This document shows, one piece after another, positions 1 through 10,206 of a stretch of DNA of 64,000 nucleotides (its first letter is position 1; every line of letters begins with the position of its first letter). The translations under genes and the position numbers were made by a program. This DNA comes from Alphaproteobacteria bacterium (lineage in GTDB: Bacteria > Pseudomonadota > Alphaproteobacteria > Rhodobacterales > Rhodobacteraceae). Below the pieces are notes generated by a model, which ran no database searches, was not told the DNA's origin, and worked only from the letters and a program-made list of their open reading frames with translations. Location of the stretch: positions 1-64,000 of the forward strand of contig JASBSZ010000007.1 of the NCBI GenBank assembly GCA_030148665.1, given 5' to 3'.

Positions 1-523
<523 letters not shown>

Positions 524-865
524 AAAAGCTGTTACCAGCTTATCCTTGACGTTCGAACCTCTGCACATCGTACCGGGTGTGACCCCGGTACAGTCATCTG
601 TTTGTTGTGCTTCAGGTTTCAGAAGAAACCGAAAGCCGCCAAACAGTGAAGCTGACCTTCCATCATCGAACCGAAGTCCTAGGAAGTCGATATGTAGAAG
701 TTTGTCCGTCGATTACGACCAAACCGCCCACATATCTCTTCAGATACCATCAATTTCAAAGAGCTCAGCGACAAAAAACCTTGGTAGCGCCTGTATTCCT
801 TGGCGCGCCCGCCGCTCGACTTGTCTCTGTTTTCGTTACCGTGGAGTGTTTCGCCCCGCCGGTGA
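524..865 (-). other. rRNA leader region with stem-loops
   Basis: This is the transcribed leader between the rRNA promoter and 16S, with no credible gene. It holds several hairpins that can fold on either strand: GTACCGGG paired with CCCGGTAC around 569-590, and a nested stem around 597-646 in which CTGTTTG pairs with CAAACAG outside a GGTTTC/GAAACC stem. Such stems are expected for RNase III processing and antitermination of rRNA transcripts. The assignment as leader rests on position and on the boxA and promoter noted separately. Confidence 0.7.
751..765 (-). promoter_or_regulatory. boxA-type antitermination signal of the rRNA leader
   Basis: Read on the minus strand the sequence is AGCTCTTTGAAATTG, close to the boxA consensus (TGCTCTTTAACA) and to the form common in alphaproteobacterial rRNA leaders. 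It lies about 110 nt downstream of the predicted start of transcription and 230 nt upstream of 16S, where NusB/NusE would load. Confidence 0.6.
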
Positions 866-870
866 AGGGG

Positions 871-899
871 TATTTACGGATTGATCGGGGGCACCGCAA
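871..899 (-). promoter_or_regulatory. rRNA operon promoter (sigma-70 type)
   Basis: On the minus strand TTGCGG (899-894) and TAAATA (876-871) are separated by exactly 17 nt, with the C before TTG that alphaproteobacterial promoters favour. A GC-rich discriminator follows the -10 box, which fits stringent and growth-rate control. The upstream stretch (about 900-1000) is rich in A and T runs and could act as an UP element. Confidence 0.6.
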
Positions 900-1046
900 G
901 ACCTTTTTTCAAAAAACCTTCATTTTTTTCCGCACGCCCCTGTCGCCCTCCAGATTTTGCGGTTTTGCTTTTGAAAACAACAAAAAACACCCTCGTTTTG
1001 AAACAAGATTATGGGTGCAGACGGCCGGAACCAGCCGCCGGTCGAG

Positions 1047-1116
1047 TTATCCACAGACTCACCCCTCGCAAAGGGTGGAATCACGGCCGTGAATCGCCAT
1101 CCAGGGCCGTGAATCG
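1047..1116. promoter_or_regulatory. DnaA-box match plus palindrome and direct repeats between msrQ and rrn
   Basis: The stretch 866-1121 has no gene. It contains a perfect DnaA-box match TTATCCACA at 1047-1055, a perfect 12-bp palindrome TCACGGCCGTGA at 1081-1092, and a direct repeat GGCCGTGAATCG at 1085-1096 and 1105-1116 with a 20-bp period. Whether DnaA or another protein binds here is unknown. A single 9-mer can also occur by chance. Confidence 0.4.
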
Positions 1117-1121
1117 ATTCC

Positions 1122-1766
1122 TCAGGCCGATTTTCCGGCCCTGACCGCCGAATTCAGGCCCTCCCGCAGTCGGCTCCAGGGGAATCGCAGCAGAATCAGC
1201 ATCACGGCAAGCGTGGCATACACGACCGGCCTGGGCGGCCATGCCTTGACCACCAGCAGATAATGAGCCGCGCCCAGCAGGACCGCCCCGTAGCTCAGCT
1301 GATGCAGGCGCCGCCAGGCAACCGGCCCCATCCGGCGAATCGACCACCCGTTCGATGTGGCCGCCAGAGGAAGAAGAATCACGAATCCCGTCATCCCGAG
1401 CACGATATAGGGCCGCTTGTAGAGATCGCGCAGGATCTCGTCCCAGAAGAACTGCTTGTCCAGGACCAGCCATGTCATCAGATGCAGCACGACATAGGCA
1501 AAGCTCAGCAATCCGAAGGCACGGCGAAACTTCAGCAGGTTCACCCCCACCATCCTGCGTAACGGGGTGACCAGCAGCGTCAGCATGAGCAACTGCAACG
1601 CCCAGCGCCCAAGCTGGCGTTCCAGCATGATCAGGGGATCGGCCCCCAGCTGGTTCGTGACCGCCCAATAGAAATAGACGACTGCCGGAACGGGCCCCAG
1701 CACATACAGCGGCCAGGCCGGGAGCCGTCGGATCACGGCATTGATGCGGCGCTTGAACCCCTCCAT
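1122..1766 (-). CDS. msrQ: MsrQ, haem-binding membrane subunit of the periplasmic methionine sulfoxide reductase
   Basis: This 214-aa integral membrane protein of the YedZ/ferric-reductase-like family has about six hydrophobic segments and the conserved histidines expected for haem (for example VVLHLMTW near residue 93 and the LHQLSYGA segment). MsrQ passes electrons from the quinone pool or a flavin reductase to MsrP, which repairs oxidised methionine in periplasmic proteins. Its ATG overlaps the msrP stop by one base (TGATG), so the two are translationally coupled. Length and order match msrPQ operons elsewhere. Family assignment is strong; the electron donor in this organism is not known. 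Confidence 0.93.
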   Translation of the reverse strand: MEGFKRRINAVIRRLPAWPLYVLGPVPAVVYFYWAVTNQLGADPLIMLERQLGRWALQLLMLTLLVTPLRRMVGVNLLKFRRAFGLLSFAYVVLHLMTWLVLDKQFFWDEILRDLYKRPYIVLGMTGFVILLPLAATSNGWSIRRMGPVAWRRLHQLSYGAVLLGAAHYLLVVKAWPPRPVVYATLAVMLILLRFPWSRLREGLNSAVRAGKSA

Positions 1767-2683
1767 CAGAAGTTCTTTTTCAGATCCATGCCGCGGTACA
1801 GCCCCGCGACCTGATCGGCATAGCCATTGAACATCAATGTCGGACGGCGGCGCGCGAACAGGCCGCCACCGATCGGCCGTTCCGAGGCCTGCGACCAGCG
1901 CGGATGATCGACGGTCGGGTTCACATTGGAATAGAATCCGTATTCACGCGGATTCTGCATGTTCCAGGTGGTCTGGGGCATCGTGTCGGTCAGAGTGATG
2001 CGCACGATCGACTTGATCGACTTGAACCCATATTTCCACGGCACCACCAGACGCAGCGGCGCACCATTCTGATTGGGCAGATCCTTTCCATATATGCCGG
2101 TGGCAATCATCGTCAGCGGATGCATGGCCTCGTCCAGCCGCAGCCCCTCGCGATAGGGCCAGTCCAGAATCGCCGATTTCTGCCCCGGCATCTCGGAAGG
2201 CCGCACAAGGGTCTCGAACGCCACATAGCGCGCGCCGCCCTGCACGCCGACCCGGCTCAACAGGTCGGATAACTGGAACCCATCCCAGGGAACCACCATC
2301 GACCAGGCCTCGACACAGCGAAACCGATAGATGCGCTGCTCGATTGTCATGCCCTTCAGGATATCCTCCAGCGCATAGCTGCCCGGCTTGTCCACCATTC
2401 CGTCGATGCGCACGCTCCAGGGGCGCGTCGTCAACCGGCCCGCATATCTGGCAGGATCACCCTTGCCGGTGCCGAATTCGTAGAAATTGTTGTAGCTGGT
2501 GATATCCTTGAAACTGTTGGGCTTGGCATCGACATCATATTTGCCGCGTGCCACTGCCTGACCCCCCATCACGCCAGAGGCCATGATCGCCCCCGCGCCG
2601 GTCATCAGCGCGCGGCGGTTGATGAAATCTCTTTCCGGGGTAACATCCGATTCCCGCAGATCGGTCTTGAAACGACAGGCCAT
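1766..2683 (-). CDS. msrP: MsrP, molybdopterin-dependent periplasmic methionine sulfoxide reductase
   Basis: This 305-aa catalytic subunit of the MsrPQ system belongs to the sulfite-oxidase fold. A twin-arginine signal ([11 protein letters not shown]) near the N-terminus directs folded export. The molybdenum-ligating cysteine is in [13 protein letters not shown], about residue 123. The start at 2683 is preferred over the in-frame ATG at 2689 because GGGAAG lies six bases before it; with the upstream ATG the ribosome site would touch the codon. It leads the msrPQ pair and diverges from the DUF302 gene. It repairs both R and S forms of methionine sulfoxide in the family members studied. Confidence 0.93.
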   Translation of the reverse strand: MACRFKTDLRESDVTPERDFINRRALMTGAGAIMASGVMGGQAVARGKYDVDAKPNSFKDITSYNNFYEFGTGKGDPARYAGRLTTRPWSVRIDGMVDKPGSYALEDILKGMTIEQRIYRFRCVEAWSMVVPWDGFQLSDLLSRVGVQGGARYVAFETLVRPSEMPGQKSAILDWPYREGLRLDEAMHPLTMIATGIYGKDLPNQNGAPLRLVVPWKYGFKSIKSIVRITLTDTMPQTTWNMQNPREYGFYSNVNPTVDHPRWSQASERPIGGGLFARRRPTLMFNGYADQVAGLYRGMDLKKNF

Positions 2684-2784
2684 GTTCATCTTCCCATATT
2701 ATTGCCGCCTCTTCTCGGGGCGGATTTCCACCGTTGGTAAGGTTGTCAGAACCGGAAATCAAAACAACCCCCCTCACAAATGCG

Positions 2785-2802
2785 TTGAACAGTTTTGAAC
2801 AG
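2785..2802. repeat. Tandem direct repeat TTGAACAG x2 in the msrP/DUF302 divergent region
   Basis: TTGAACAG occurs at 2785-2792 and again at 2795-2802, a 10-bp period that places both copies on the same face of the helix. That spacing is typical of direct-repeat operators of OmpR-type regulators. The repeat lies about 100 bp upstream of msrP and 85 bp upstream of the DUF302 gene. No function is proven. Confidence 0.4.
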
Positions 2803-2886
2803 ACACCTTGACGCAGCCCGCCGAACACGGCCCTATGGTGGAAGAACCGATCATCGGCAAAGCTGCGCTTCGACCTGGGGAGGGAA

Positions 2887-3345
2887 ATGATGCGTGTGAT
2901 GCGTCTATTGATGGCGGCGGTCACGGCCGGGGCTTTCATGTCCGGCCCCGCGCCTGCGGGACAACCCGTCACCTATACCGTCAACGAAGATGTCGAGGAC
3001 GTGCTGTTCTCGGTAGAAAACGAAATCATCGGTCGCGGCTACAAGATCGACAACGTGAACCACGTCGGAGAGATGCTCGACCGCACGGCCAAGGATGTCG
3101 GTGCGACCAGACGGGTGTATCGCGAGGCGCGCATCTTCAACTTCTGCTCGGCAACCCTGTCGCGTGAAATGATGGAGGCCGATCCCAGGAACATCAATTT
3201 CTGCCCCTACCGCATATTCGTATATGCAACGGTAGCCGAGCCGGACAAGACCGTCGTCGGGCATGATACCTTTCCCGAAGGCGAGATGAAAAAGGTCGAG
3301 GCGCTGCTTGATTCGATCGTGCGCGACGCGCTGGGGCTGAACTGA
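2887..3345 (+). CDS. Secreted DUF302-family protein
   Basis: This 152-aa protein has an N-terminal Sec-type signal peptide (hydrophobic stretch ending near PAPAG, residue 25) followed by a DUF302 domain. The C-terminal half carries the family's FNFCSA and NINFCPYRIFVY segments with two cysteines. DUF302 proteins are small periplasmic or membrane-linked proteins of unknown biochemistry, often found near sulfur-oxidation or metal genes. GGGGAGGGAA precedes two consecutive ATGs (2887 and 2890), so the true start could be three bases later. The gene converges on the DUF962 gene with only three bases between them. Confidence 0.8.
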   Translation: MMRVMRLLMAAVTAGAFMSGPAPAGQPVTYTVNEDVEDVLFSVENEIIGRGYKIDNVNHVGEMLDRTAKDVGATRRVYREARIFNFCSATLSREMMEADPRNINFCPYRIFVYATVAEPDKTVVGHDTFPEGEMKKVEALLDSIVRDALGLN

Positions 3346-3348
3346 GCC

Positions 3349-3819
3349 TCAGTAGGGGACGTTCATCCACCTGTATACCAGATGCAACAGCCAGGCCGGG
3401 CCGATCAGCAGGAATCGGATATCCTTGAAAAAGGACGGCCTGTTGCCCTCGACAGCATGGCCCAGGAACTGGCCGACCCAGCCCAGAACGAACAGGACCA
3501 GCGCAAATTCCCACAAGGGGAACATGATGCTTGTCTCGTAAGCCCGGATCAGCGCCACACCGATCAGAGCCAGGAAAAAGAACCCCACCGCCAGCGTGGG
3601 CGAAAGCACGAGATAATAGACAAGAACCGGCGCAAGGATGATCGTCAGCCAGTTCAGCCCCGCCACGCCGGAAAAAGCACCGGGAACCGGCAGAGACCAC
3701 AACAAGGCCATCAGACTCCAGGCGATGAGCGGAACACACACCCAGTGAATCCCTTTGTTCACGGGGTTCCGATGGCTTTCGCCATATTCGGACAAGAGTG
3801 TGTCGATCCTTCTGATCAT
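3349..3819 (-). CDS. DUF962/Mpo1-like membrane protein
   Basis: This 156-aa membrane protein has the DUF962 (YGL010w-like) signature YGESHRNPVNKGIHWVCVP near the N-terminus, a second histidine motif FLGHAVEGNRPSFF near residue 125, and four hydrophobic segments. Yeast Mpo1 of this family is an Fe(II)-dependent dioxygenase of 2-hydroxy fatty acids; most bacterial members are untested. The histidines that bind iron in Mpo1 appear kept (H in SHRNP, H in IHW, H in GHAVE). The ATG at 3819 is used; a GTG three codons upstream (3828) is the alternative. Membrane location is clear, the reaction is inference. Confidence 0.75.
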   Translation of the reverse strand: MIRRIDTLLSEYGESHRNPVNKGIHWVCVPLIAWSLMALLWSLPVPGAFSGVAGLNWLTIILAPVLVYYLVLSPTLAVGFFFLALIGVALIRAYETSIMFPLWEFALVLFVLGWVGQFLGHAVEGNRPSFFKDIRFLLIGPAWLLHLVYRWMNVPY

Positions 3820-3889
3820 GGTTAACACCGCTCATGAATGACAGATACCCTACGTCATTTCCGCCCAATCACCAAACCGACAGGAAAGA

Positions 3890-3909
3890 CCCCGATCAAT
3901 CGACCGGGG
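3890..3909 (-). terminator. Weak hairpin terminator downstream of clpB
   Basis: CCCCG (3890-3894) can pair with CGGGG (3905-3909), and on the minus strand the stem is followed by TCTTTCC. It lies 40 bp after the clpB stop. The stem is short and the T-run interrupted, so termination may be partial. Confidence 0.35.
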
Positions 3910-3949
3910 CCCGTCCTCTTTTTGCCACATCGCACGGTTGTGAAAAGCG

Positions 3950-6529
<2,580 letters not shown>

Positions 6530-6603
6530 GGCAGTCTCCTTTCACAAGCGCCCGCCTTGCAACGCCCGGAATCGGCACGTTCGGCAGCAGGCCTTCCCTG
6601 TCT

Positions 6604-6633
6604 GAGATGGGTAGATCGCGCCCCGATGACAAG
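6604..6633 (-). promoter_or_regulatory. Candidate sigma-32 (heat-shock) promoter of clpB
   Basis: On the minus strand CTTGTCA (6633-6627) and CCCATCTC (6611-6604) resemble the alphaproteobacterial RpoH elements (CTTG, then 17-18 nt, then CYTATNT or CCCATNT). The spacing from CTTG is 18 nt. The -10 box is 75 bp before the clpB start, and clpB is a classic RpoH target. Confidence 0.5.
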
Positions 6634-6716
6634 GGCGTTACCGCCTGAAAAAATCCGAATCTTTCCCCGACGTTCCACCCGGGCGCCGCTGAACTACCAC
6701 AGCACATCGAGAAGAT

Positions 6717-6738
6717 GCCTTCTTCTTTGCAAAAATAC
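6717..6738. repeat. Intergenic repeat element, copy 1
   Basis: GCCTTCTTCTTTG followed by CAAAAATAC matches copy 2 at 25117-25138 at 19 of 22 positions. Both copies lie in the gap between two divergent genes, in the same orientation relative to the rightward gene. From memory, similar motifs are frequent between genes of Rhodobacteraceae. A copy count in the whole genome would decide whether it is a family. Confidence 0.55.
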
Positions 6739-6751
6739 TCATCCCTCACGC

Positions 6752-6780
6752 TTGACAGCCGCTGCACGGGCAGCGATTCA
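6752..6780 (+). promoter_or_regulatory. Possible pyrF promoter
   Basis: A perfect TTGACA (6752-6757), preceded by C, lies 48 bp before the pyrF start. The best -10 at 17-nt spacing is the poor GATTCA (6775-6780). The spacer holds a small stem-loop (CGCTGC/GCAGCG). Either the -10 is weak and regulated or the promoter is elsewhere. Confidence 0.3.
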
Positions 6781-6804
6781 CGACGCAACAGAGGAGCCAT
6801 CCCC

Positions 6805-7545
6805 ATGAACGACACCCAGGATCAGCACGCCGACGACCGTCTTATTGTCGCCCTCGACCTGCCCAACGCGCTGGACGCGCTTGACCTCGTGCAGCGGCTT
6901 GGCGACAGCGTATCCTTTTACAAGATCGGGCTGGGGATGTTGACCGGCGGCGGCCTCGCCCTGGCGGACGAACTGAAACAGGCCGGCAAGCGCGTATTCC
7001 TGGACATGAAGCTTTTCGACATCGGCGCGACCATCGAAAATGCCGTGCGCGGGCTTGCCAGGTACGACCTCGATTTCCTGACTGTCCATGGTGACCCTCA
7101 CGTCGTCAGGGCAGCCGTCGCCGGACGACGAGATCGCCCGACCCGGATTCTGGCGGTGACGATCCTGACCTCGCTTGATCGTGCCGACCTGGACGCAGCC
7201 CTCGTCAAACCGGGCGCACTGGACGATCTGGTGGTCGAAAGGGCGCGCCGGGCGATGGCCGCCGGGGCCGATGGTATCATTGCCTCGCCGCGCGAGGCCG
7301 CGCGAATCCGCGCTCTGGACGAATCCTCGGGCAAGCTGATCGTCACCCCTGGCGTCAGGCCGGCCGGTACCAGCCACGACGACCAAAAGCGCATTGCGAC
7401 CCCCCGGGCGGCCATTGCGGCGGGCGCCGATCATGTCGTTGTCGGCCGCCCCATCTGGCAAGCCCCAGATCCCCGGCAGGCAGCCCTGGACATTCTTGCC
7501 GATCTGCCCCCGCGTCAGGCCGGGTCTACTCTGCGGCCAGCCTGA
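6805..7545 (+). CDS. pyrF: Orotidine 5'-phosphate decarboxylase
   Basis: This 246-aa TIM-barrel enzyme catalyses the last step of UMP synthesis, OMP to UMP plus CO2, in the cytoplasm. It shows the catalytic DMKLFDIGATIENAV block (Asp-Lys-Asp charge network), VALDLPN near the N-terminus, and the phosphate-binding TPGVRPAG and VVGRPIW segments. The start at 6805 is set by GAGGAG eight bases upstream and by agreement with the family N-terminus; an open extension to 6715 has no support. Its 3' end overlaps the opposing amidohydrolase gene by 20 bp. Confidence 0.96.
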   Translation: MNDTQDQHADDRLIVALDLPNALDALDLVQRLGDSVSFYKIGLGMLTGGGLALADELKQAGKRVFLDMKLFDIGATIENAVRGLARYDLDFLTVHGDPHVVRAAVAGRRDRPTRILAVTILTSLDRADLDAALVKPGALDDLVVERARRAMAAGADGIIASPREAARIRALDESSGKLIVTPGVRPAGTSHDDQKRIATPRAAIAAGADHVVVGRPIWQAPDPRQAALDILADLPPRQAGSTLRPA

Positions 7546-8389
7546 CCCGACCTTCGCCCAGTCTGACGAGGTCGGAAACGATCCCCCTCATCAAGGTACG
7601 GAATTCCTCGAAATCCGCGCGTGGCTCGACCCTGGTTTCGTCCATGTACAGGGAACGGTCTATTTCAATCTGGATGGCGTGACGGCCAAGAGAAGGCCAG
7701 CCATATTGCTGGGTTACATATGCGCCGGCAAAAGGCAGGTTGCGCGACACCCTCAGCCCGGCGGCACGAAAGATCCGTTCGACCTCGTCAATGATGGGTG
7801 CGGCACAGGCCGCGCCGTAACGATCGCCAAGCACGATTTCGGGCCTGCTGTCATAGGCATAAGAGGTCGAAACCAGCGCCTCGTGCGGCATCGAGTGACA
7901 GTCGAACAGAATGACCTGACCAAAGGCCTGCTCGGTTTCCTCGACCAGACGCTTCAGACGGTCGTGATACGGGTGATAGCAATTGCGCAGACGGCGCCTG
8001 GCCTCGACCAGGCTGATCTTGCCCTGCCTGATCTCGCGGGCTTGCGCCACCACCCTGGGGATGACCCCCAGACCCGAAGCGATGCGCGGATTATGTCGCC
8101 GCCGCGCCACCCCCTTGATCAGTGCGGGGTCCAGCTCATCCGGCGCGCGGTTCAGATCGACATATGCCCGCGGAAAGTTCGCCGCAAGCAACGGCGCCCC
8201 GAATTCCGGCGCACAATCATACAGCCGGTCCACAAAGGCATCCTCGGACGAGCGCAGCGTCGTTTCATCCAGAACCGATGAACGCCTGAAGGACGCGGGG
8301 TAGTCTCGCCCGCTATGGGGCGAGGCAAATATGGTGGCGGTCCGGCGTTTTTCCGGCTGCAACAGGGTGTAGGGTTCGCGACTCATCAT
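7526..8389 (-). CDS. N-formylglutamate amidohydrolase family protein
   Basis: This 287-aa member of the FGase (HutG-like) family has the N-terminal metal/substrate motif [11 protein letters not shown], the [18 protein letters not shown] block and [10 protein letters not shown] in the centre. FGase hydrolyses N-formyl-L-glutamate to formate and glutamate at the end of histidine breakdown, but no other hut gene is near. The family also has stand-alone members of unknown substrate, so the exact reaction is uncertain. It converges on pyrF and is probably transcribed alone. Confidence 0.8.
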   Translation of the reverse strand: MMSREPYTLLQPEKRRTATIFASPHSGRDYPASFRRSSVLDETTLRSSEDAFVDRLYDCAPEFGAPLLAANFPRAYVDLNRAPDELDPALIKGVARRRHNPRIASGLGVIPRVVAQAREIRQGKISLVEARRRLRNCYHPYHDRLKRLVEETEQAFGQVILFDCHSMPHEALVSTSYAYDSRPEIVLGDRYGAACAAPIIDEVERIFRAAGLRVSRNLPFAGAYVTQQYGWPSLGRHAIQIEIDRSLYMDETRVEPRADFEEFRTLMRGIVSDLVRLGEGRVRLAAE

Positions 8390-8438
8390 GGTTCGTCATT
8401 TTTTCACGCCAGACAGCATTTCACCAATGCAAAACCTC

Positions 8439-8467
8439 TTGAACCCAAAAGCGACTCTGATTATAGA
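8439..8467 (+). promoter_or_regulatory. Promoter of tRNA-Val
   Basis: TTGAAC (8439-8444) and TATAGA (8462-8467) are spaced by exactly 17 nt, about 60 bp upstream of the tRNA, with a GC-rich stretch after the -10 as in stable-RNA promoters. The transcript may continue into rpmJ, which lacks an obvious promoter of its own. Confidence 0.6.
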
Positions 8468-8525
8468 AGCGCGACGTGGGCGTTGCCGCTTTCCCACAGG
8501 ATCTGGCGACGCCCTTGCGATTTCC

Positions 8526-8600
8526 GGGCGTATAGCTCAGCGGGAGAGCACTTCGTTGACATCGAAGGGGTCACTGGTTCAATCCCAGTTACGCCCACCA
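8526..8600 (+). tRNA. tRNA-Val (anticodon GAC)
   Basis: All four arms can be drawn: acceptor GGGCGTA with TACGCCC, D arm GCTC/GAGC, anticodon stem CTTCG/CGAAG with loop TTGACAT (anticodon GAC), and T arm CTGG/CCAG with TTCAATC. The discriminator A and the CCA end are encoded. It reads GUC and GUU valine codons. Confidence 0.97.
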
Positions 8601-8669
8601 TTCCCCCCCTCGGGAGTGACCGGAACCGAAAACAGGGGCGCGATCGCGCCGCGAACAAGGAGAGAGGCC

Positions 8670-8795
8670 ATGAAGGTCAAGAACTCACTTCGCTCTTTGA
8701 AAGCGCGCCATCGCGATTGCCGTATCGTGCGCCGCAAGGGCCGTGTCTATGTCATCAACAAGACCCAGCCGCGCTTCAAGGCCCGTCAGGGCTGA
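8670..8795 (+). CDS. rpmJ: 50S ribosomal protein L36, zinc-free type
   Basis: This complete 41-aa protein contains [23 protein letters not shown] and the C-terminal PRFKARQG of the L36 family. Only one cysteine (C17) remains of the CxxC...C...H zinc ribbon, so this is the C-minus form, as in many alphaproteobacteria. AAGGAGAGAGG precedes the ATG. It follows tRNA-Val by 69 bp and is closed by a strong hairpin terminator. Confidence 0.95.
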   Translation: MKVKNSLRSLKARHRDCRIVRRKGRVYVINKTQPRFKARQG

Positions 8796-8815
8796 GATAC
8801 GCCAACCGGTTGATG

Positions 8816-8849
8816 AAAAAGGGCCGCTTCCCATGGGAGCGGCCCTTTT
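8816..8849. terminator. Strong bidirectional terminator between rpmJ and the PaaK-like gene
   Basis: GGGCCGCT pairs with AGCGGCCC around a TCCCATGGG centre (8821-8845). It is flanked by AAAAA on the left and TTTT on the right, so it can stop rpmJ transcription rightward and the 17.3-8.9 kb operon leftward. Confidence 0.85.
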
Positions 8850-8870
8850 CCTGTTGGTCTGTCGGCAACG

Positions 8871-10100
8871 TCAGTCGTATTTCCGCTGGTCGTCGATCAC
8901 CTTGCCGTCATTGGGCAGACTGCCCGGTTCGACAACCTCGACAATTCCCCGCAGCTTGAGCGTTTCGCGCACTGCCGCCTCATAGGCATCGCTGGCATCG
9001 ACGGTTGATTCCACCCGCACCGTCATCACATCCTTTTCGTTCTCACGCGTCACGATGACCCGCGCCTTGGACACCTCGTCAAAGCGGGCAACAAAGGCCG
9101 CCACCTGTTCGGGACGCACGAACATGCCCTTGATCTTGGCGGTCTGATCGGCGCGCCCCATCCAGCCCTTGATGCGCATGTTGGTGCGGCCACAGGGGCT
9201 GATGCCCGGCAGAACGGCCGACAGATCACCTGTTGCAAAGCGAATCAGCGGGTAGTCAGGGTTGAGCGTGGTCACGACGACCTCGCCAACCTCGCCTTCG
9301 GGAACGGGATCGCCGGTGCCGGGGGTGACAATTTCGACGATCACACCCTCATCGACGATCATGCCCTCCATCGCCGGGGATTCGTAGGCGATATTGCCCA
9401 GATCCGCAGTTGCGTAATTTTGCAGGCAGGTGATTCCCCGATCCGCGTATTCCTGACGCAGCGACGGGAACAGGGCGCCGCCACCCACACCGGCCTTGGA
9501 GATACGTGACAGGTCCACACCCATCTCATCGGCCTTGTCGAGGATGATCTTCAGGTAATCGGGCGTTCCCGCATAGGCCGTCACCCCCAGATCGGCCGCC
9601 GCGCGCACCTGCAATTCGGTCTGCCCGGTACCGGCGGGAAACACCGTGGCCCCGACCGTCCGCGCGCCGCTTTCAAAGATCATGCCCGCAGGCGTCATAT
9701 GGTAGGAAAAGCAGTTCTGAACGATGTCCCCCTTGCCGATACCGCAGGCATGCAGGAACCGGCCCACCCGCCACCAGTCGCGCGTGGTGCGGCCGGGCTC
9801 GTAAATCGGGCCGGGCGACTGAAAGACATGCTCGAACGCGCTGGGTGCGATGGCGGTAAATCCACCAAAGGGAGGGGTGGCTGCCTGAGAGCGGCCAAGT
9901 TCGGATTTGCGCAGAACGGGCAGTCGGGCCAGATCCTCGCGTGTGGTGATCGTGGCCGGATCGACCTCGGCTAGGAGAACGGCCATGCCCGGCGCCTTTT
10001 CCCGTGCCCGGGCGACCTGTGCGGGCAATGCCTGCGCCAGATCGGCAGCCCTTTCATCAGGTGATCGCGTCTCCAGCGCGTCAAAAAAGTCGGTCATCAT
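8871..10100 (-). CDS. PaaK-like phenylacetate-CoA ligase family protein
   Basis: This 409-aa AMP-forming CoA ligase of the PaaK branch is a little shorter than typical PaaK (about 430-440 aa). Recognisable parts are an adenylation core with AGTPDYLK and NYATADLGNIAYES, the FATGDLSAV hinge region, and the C-terminal domain GRADQTAKIKGMFVRPEQVA. PaaK enzymes join an aromatic acid such as phenylacetate to CoA with ATP. No paaABCDE or other phenylacetate genes are near, so the substrate is open. It is the last gene of the transporter operon, 106 bp after livF, suggesting that the imported acid or a product of it is activated here. Confidence 0.82.
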   Translation of the reverse strand: MMTDFFDALETRSPDERAADLAQALPAQVARAREKAPGMAVLLAEVDPATITTREDLARLPVLRKSELGRSQAATPPFGGFTAIAPSAFEHVFQSPGPIYEPGRTTRDWWRVGRFLHACGIGKGDIVQNCFSYHMTPAGMIFESGARTVGATVFPAGTGQTELQVRAAADLGVTAYAGTPDYLKIILDKADEMGVDLSRISKAGVGGGALFPSLRQEYADRGITCLQNYATADLGNIAYESPAMEGMIVDEGVIVEIVTPGTGDPVPEGEVGEVVVTTLNPDYPLIRFATGDLSAVLPGISPCGRTNMRIKGWMGRADQTAKIKGMFVRPEQVAAFVARFDEVSKARVIVTRENEKDVMTVRVESTVDASDAYEAAVRETLKLRGIVEVVEPGSLPNDGKVIDDQRKYD

Positions 10101-10128
10101 TCATTCCTTTGCACAAGATGCAATCCCT

Positions 10129-10147
10129 GACCGGGCCGGGCCCGGTC
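10129..10147. other. GC-rich hairpin between livF and the PaaK-like gene
   Basis: GACCGGGC pairs perfectly with GCCCGGTC around a 3-nt loop. No T-run follows on the minus strand, so it is more likely an RNA-processing or stability hairpin than a full terminator. Confidence 0.45.
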
Positions 10148-10206
10148 TCCAACCCGGTTGATACGTTTTTTCGTTGTTCCCGCGTCCCTTGCCCGGGTGC
10201 GGTGTC

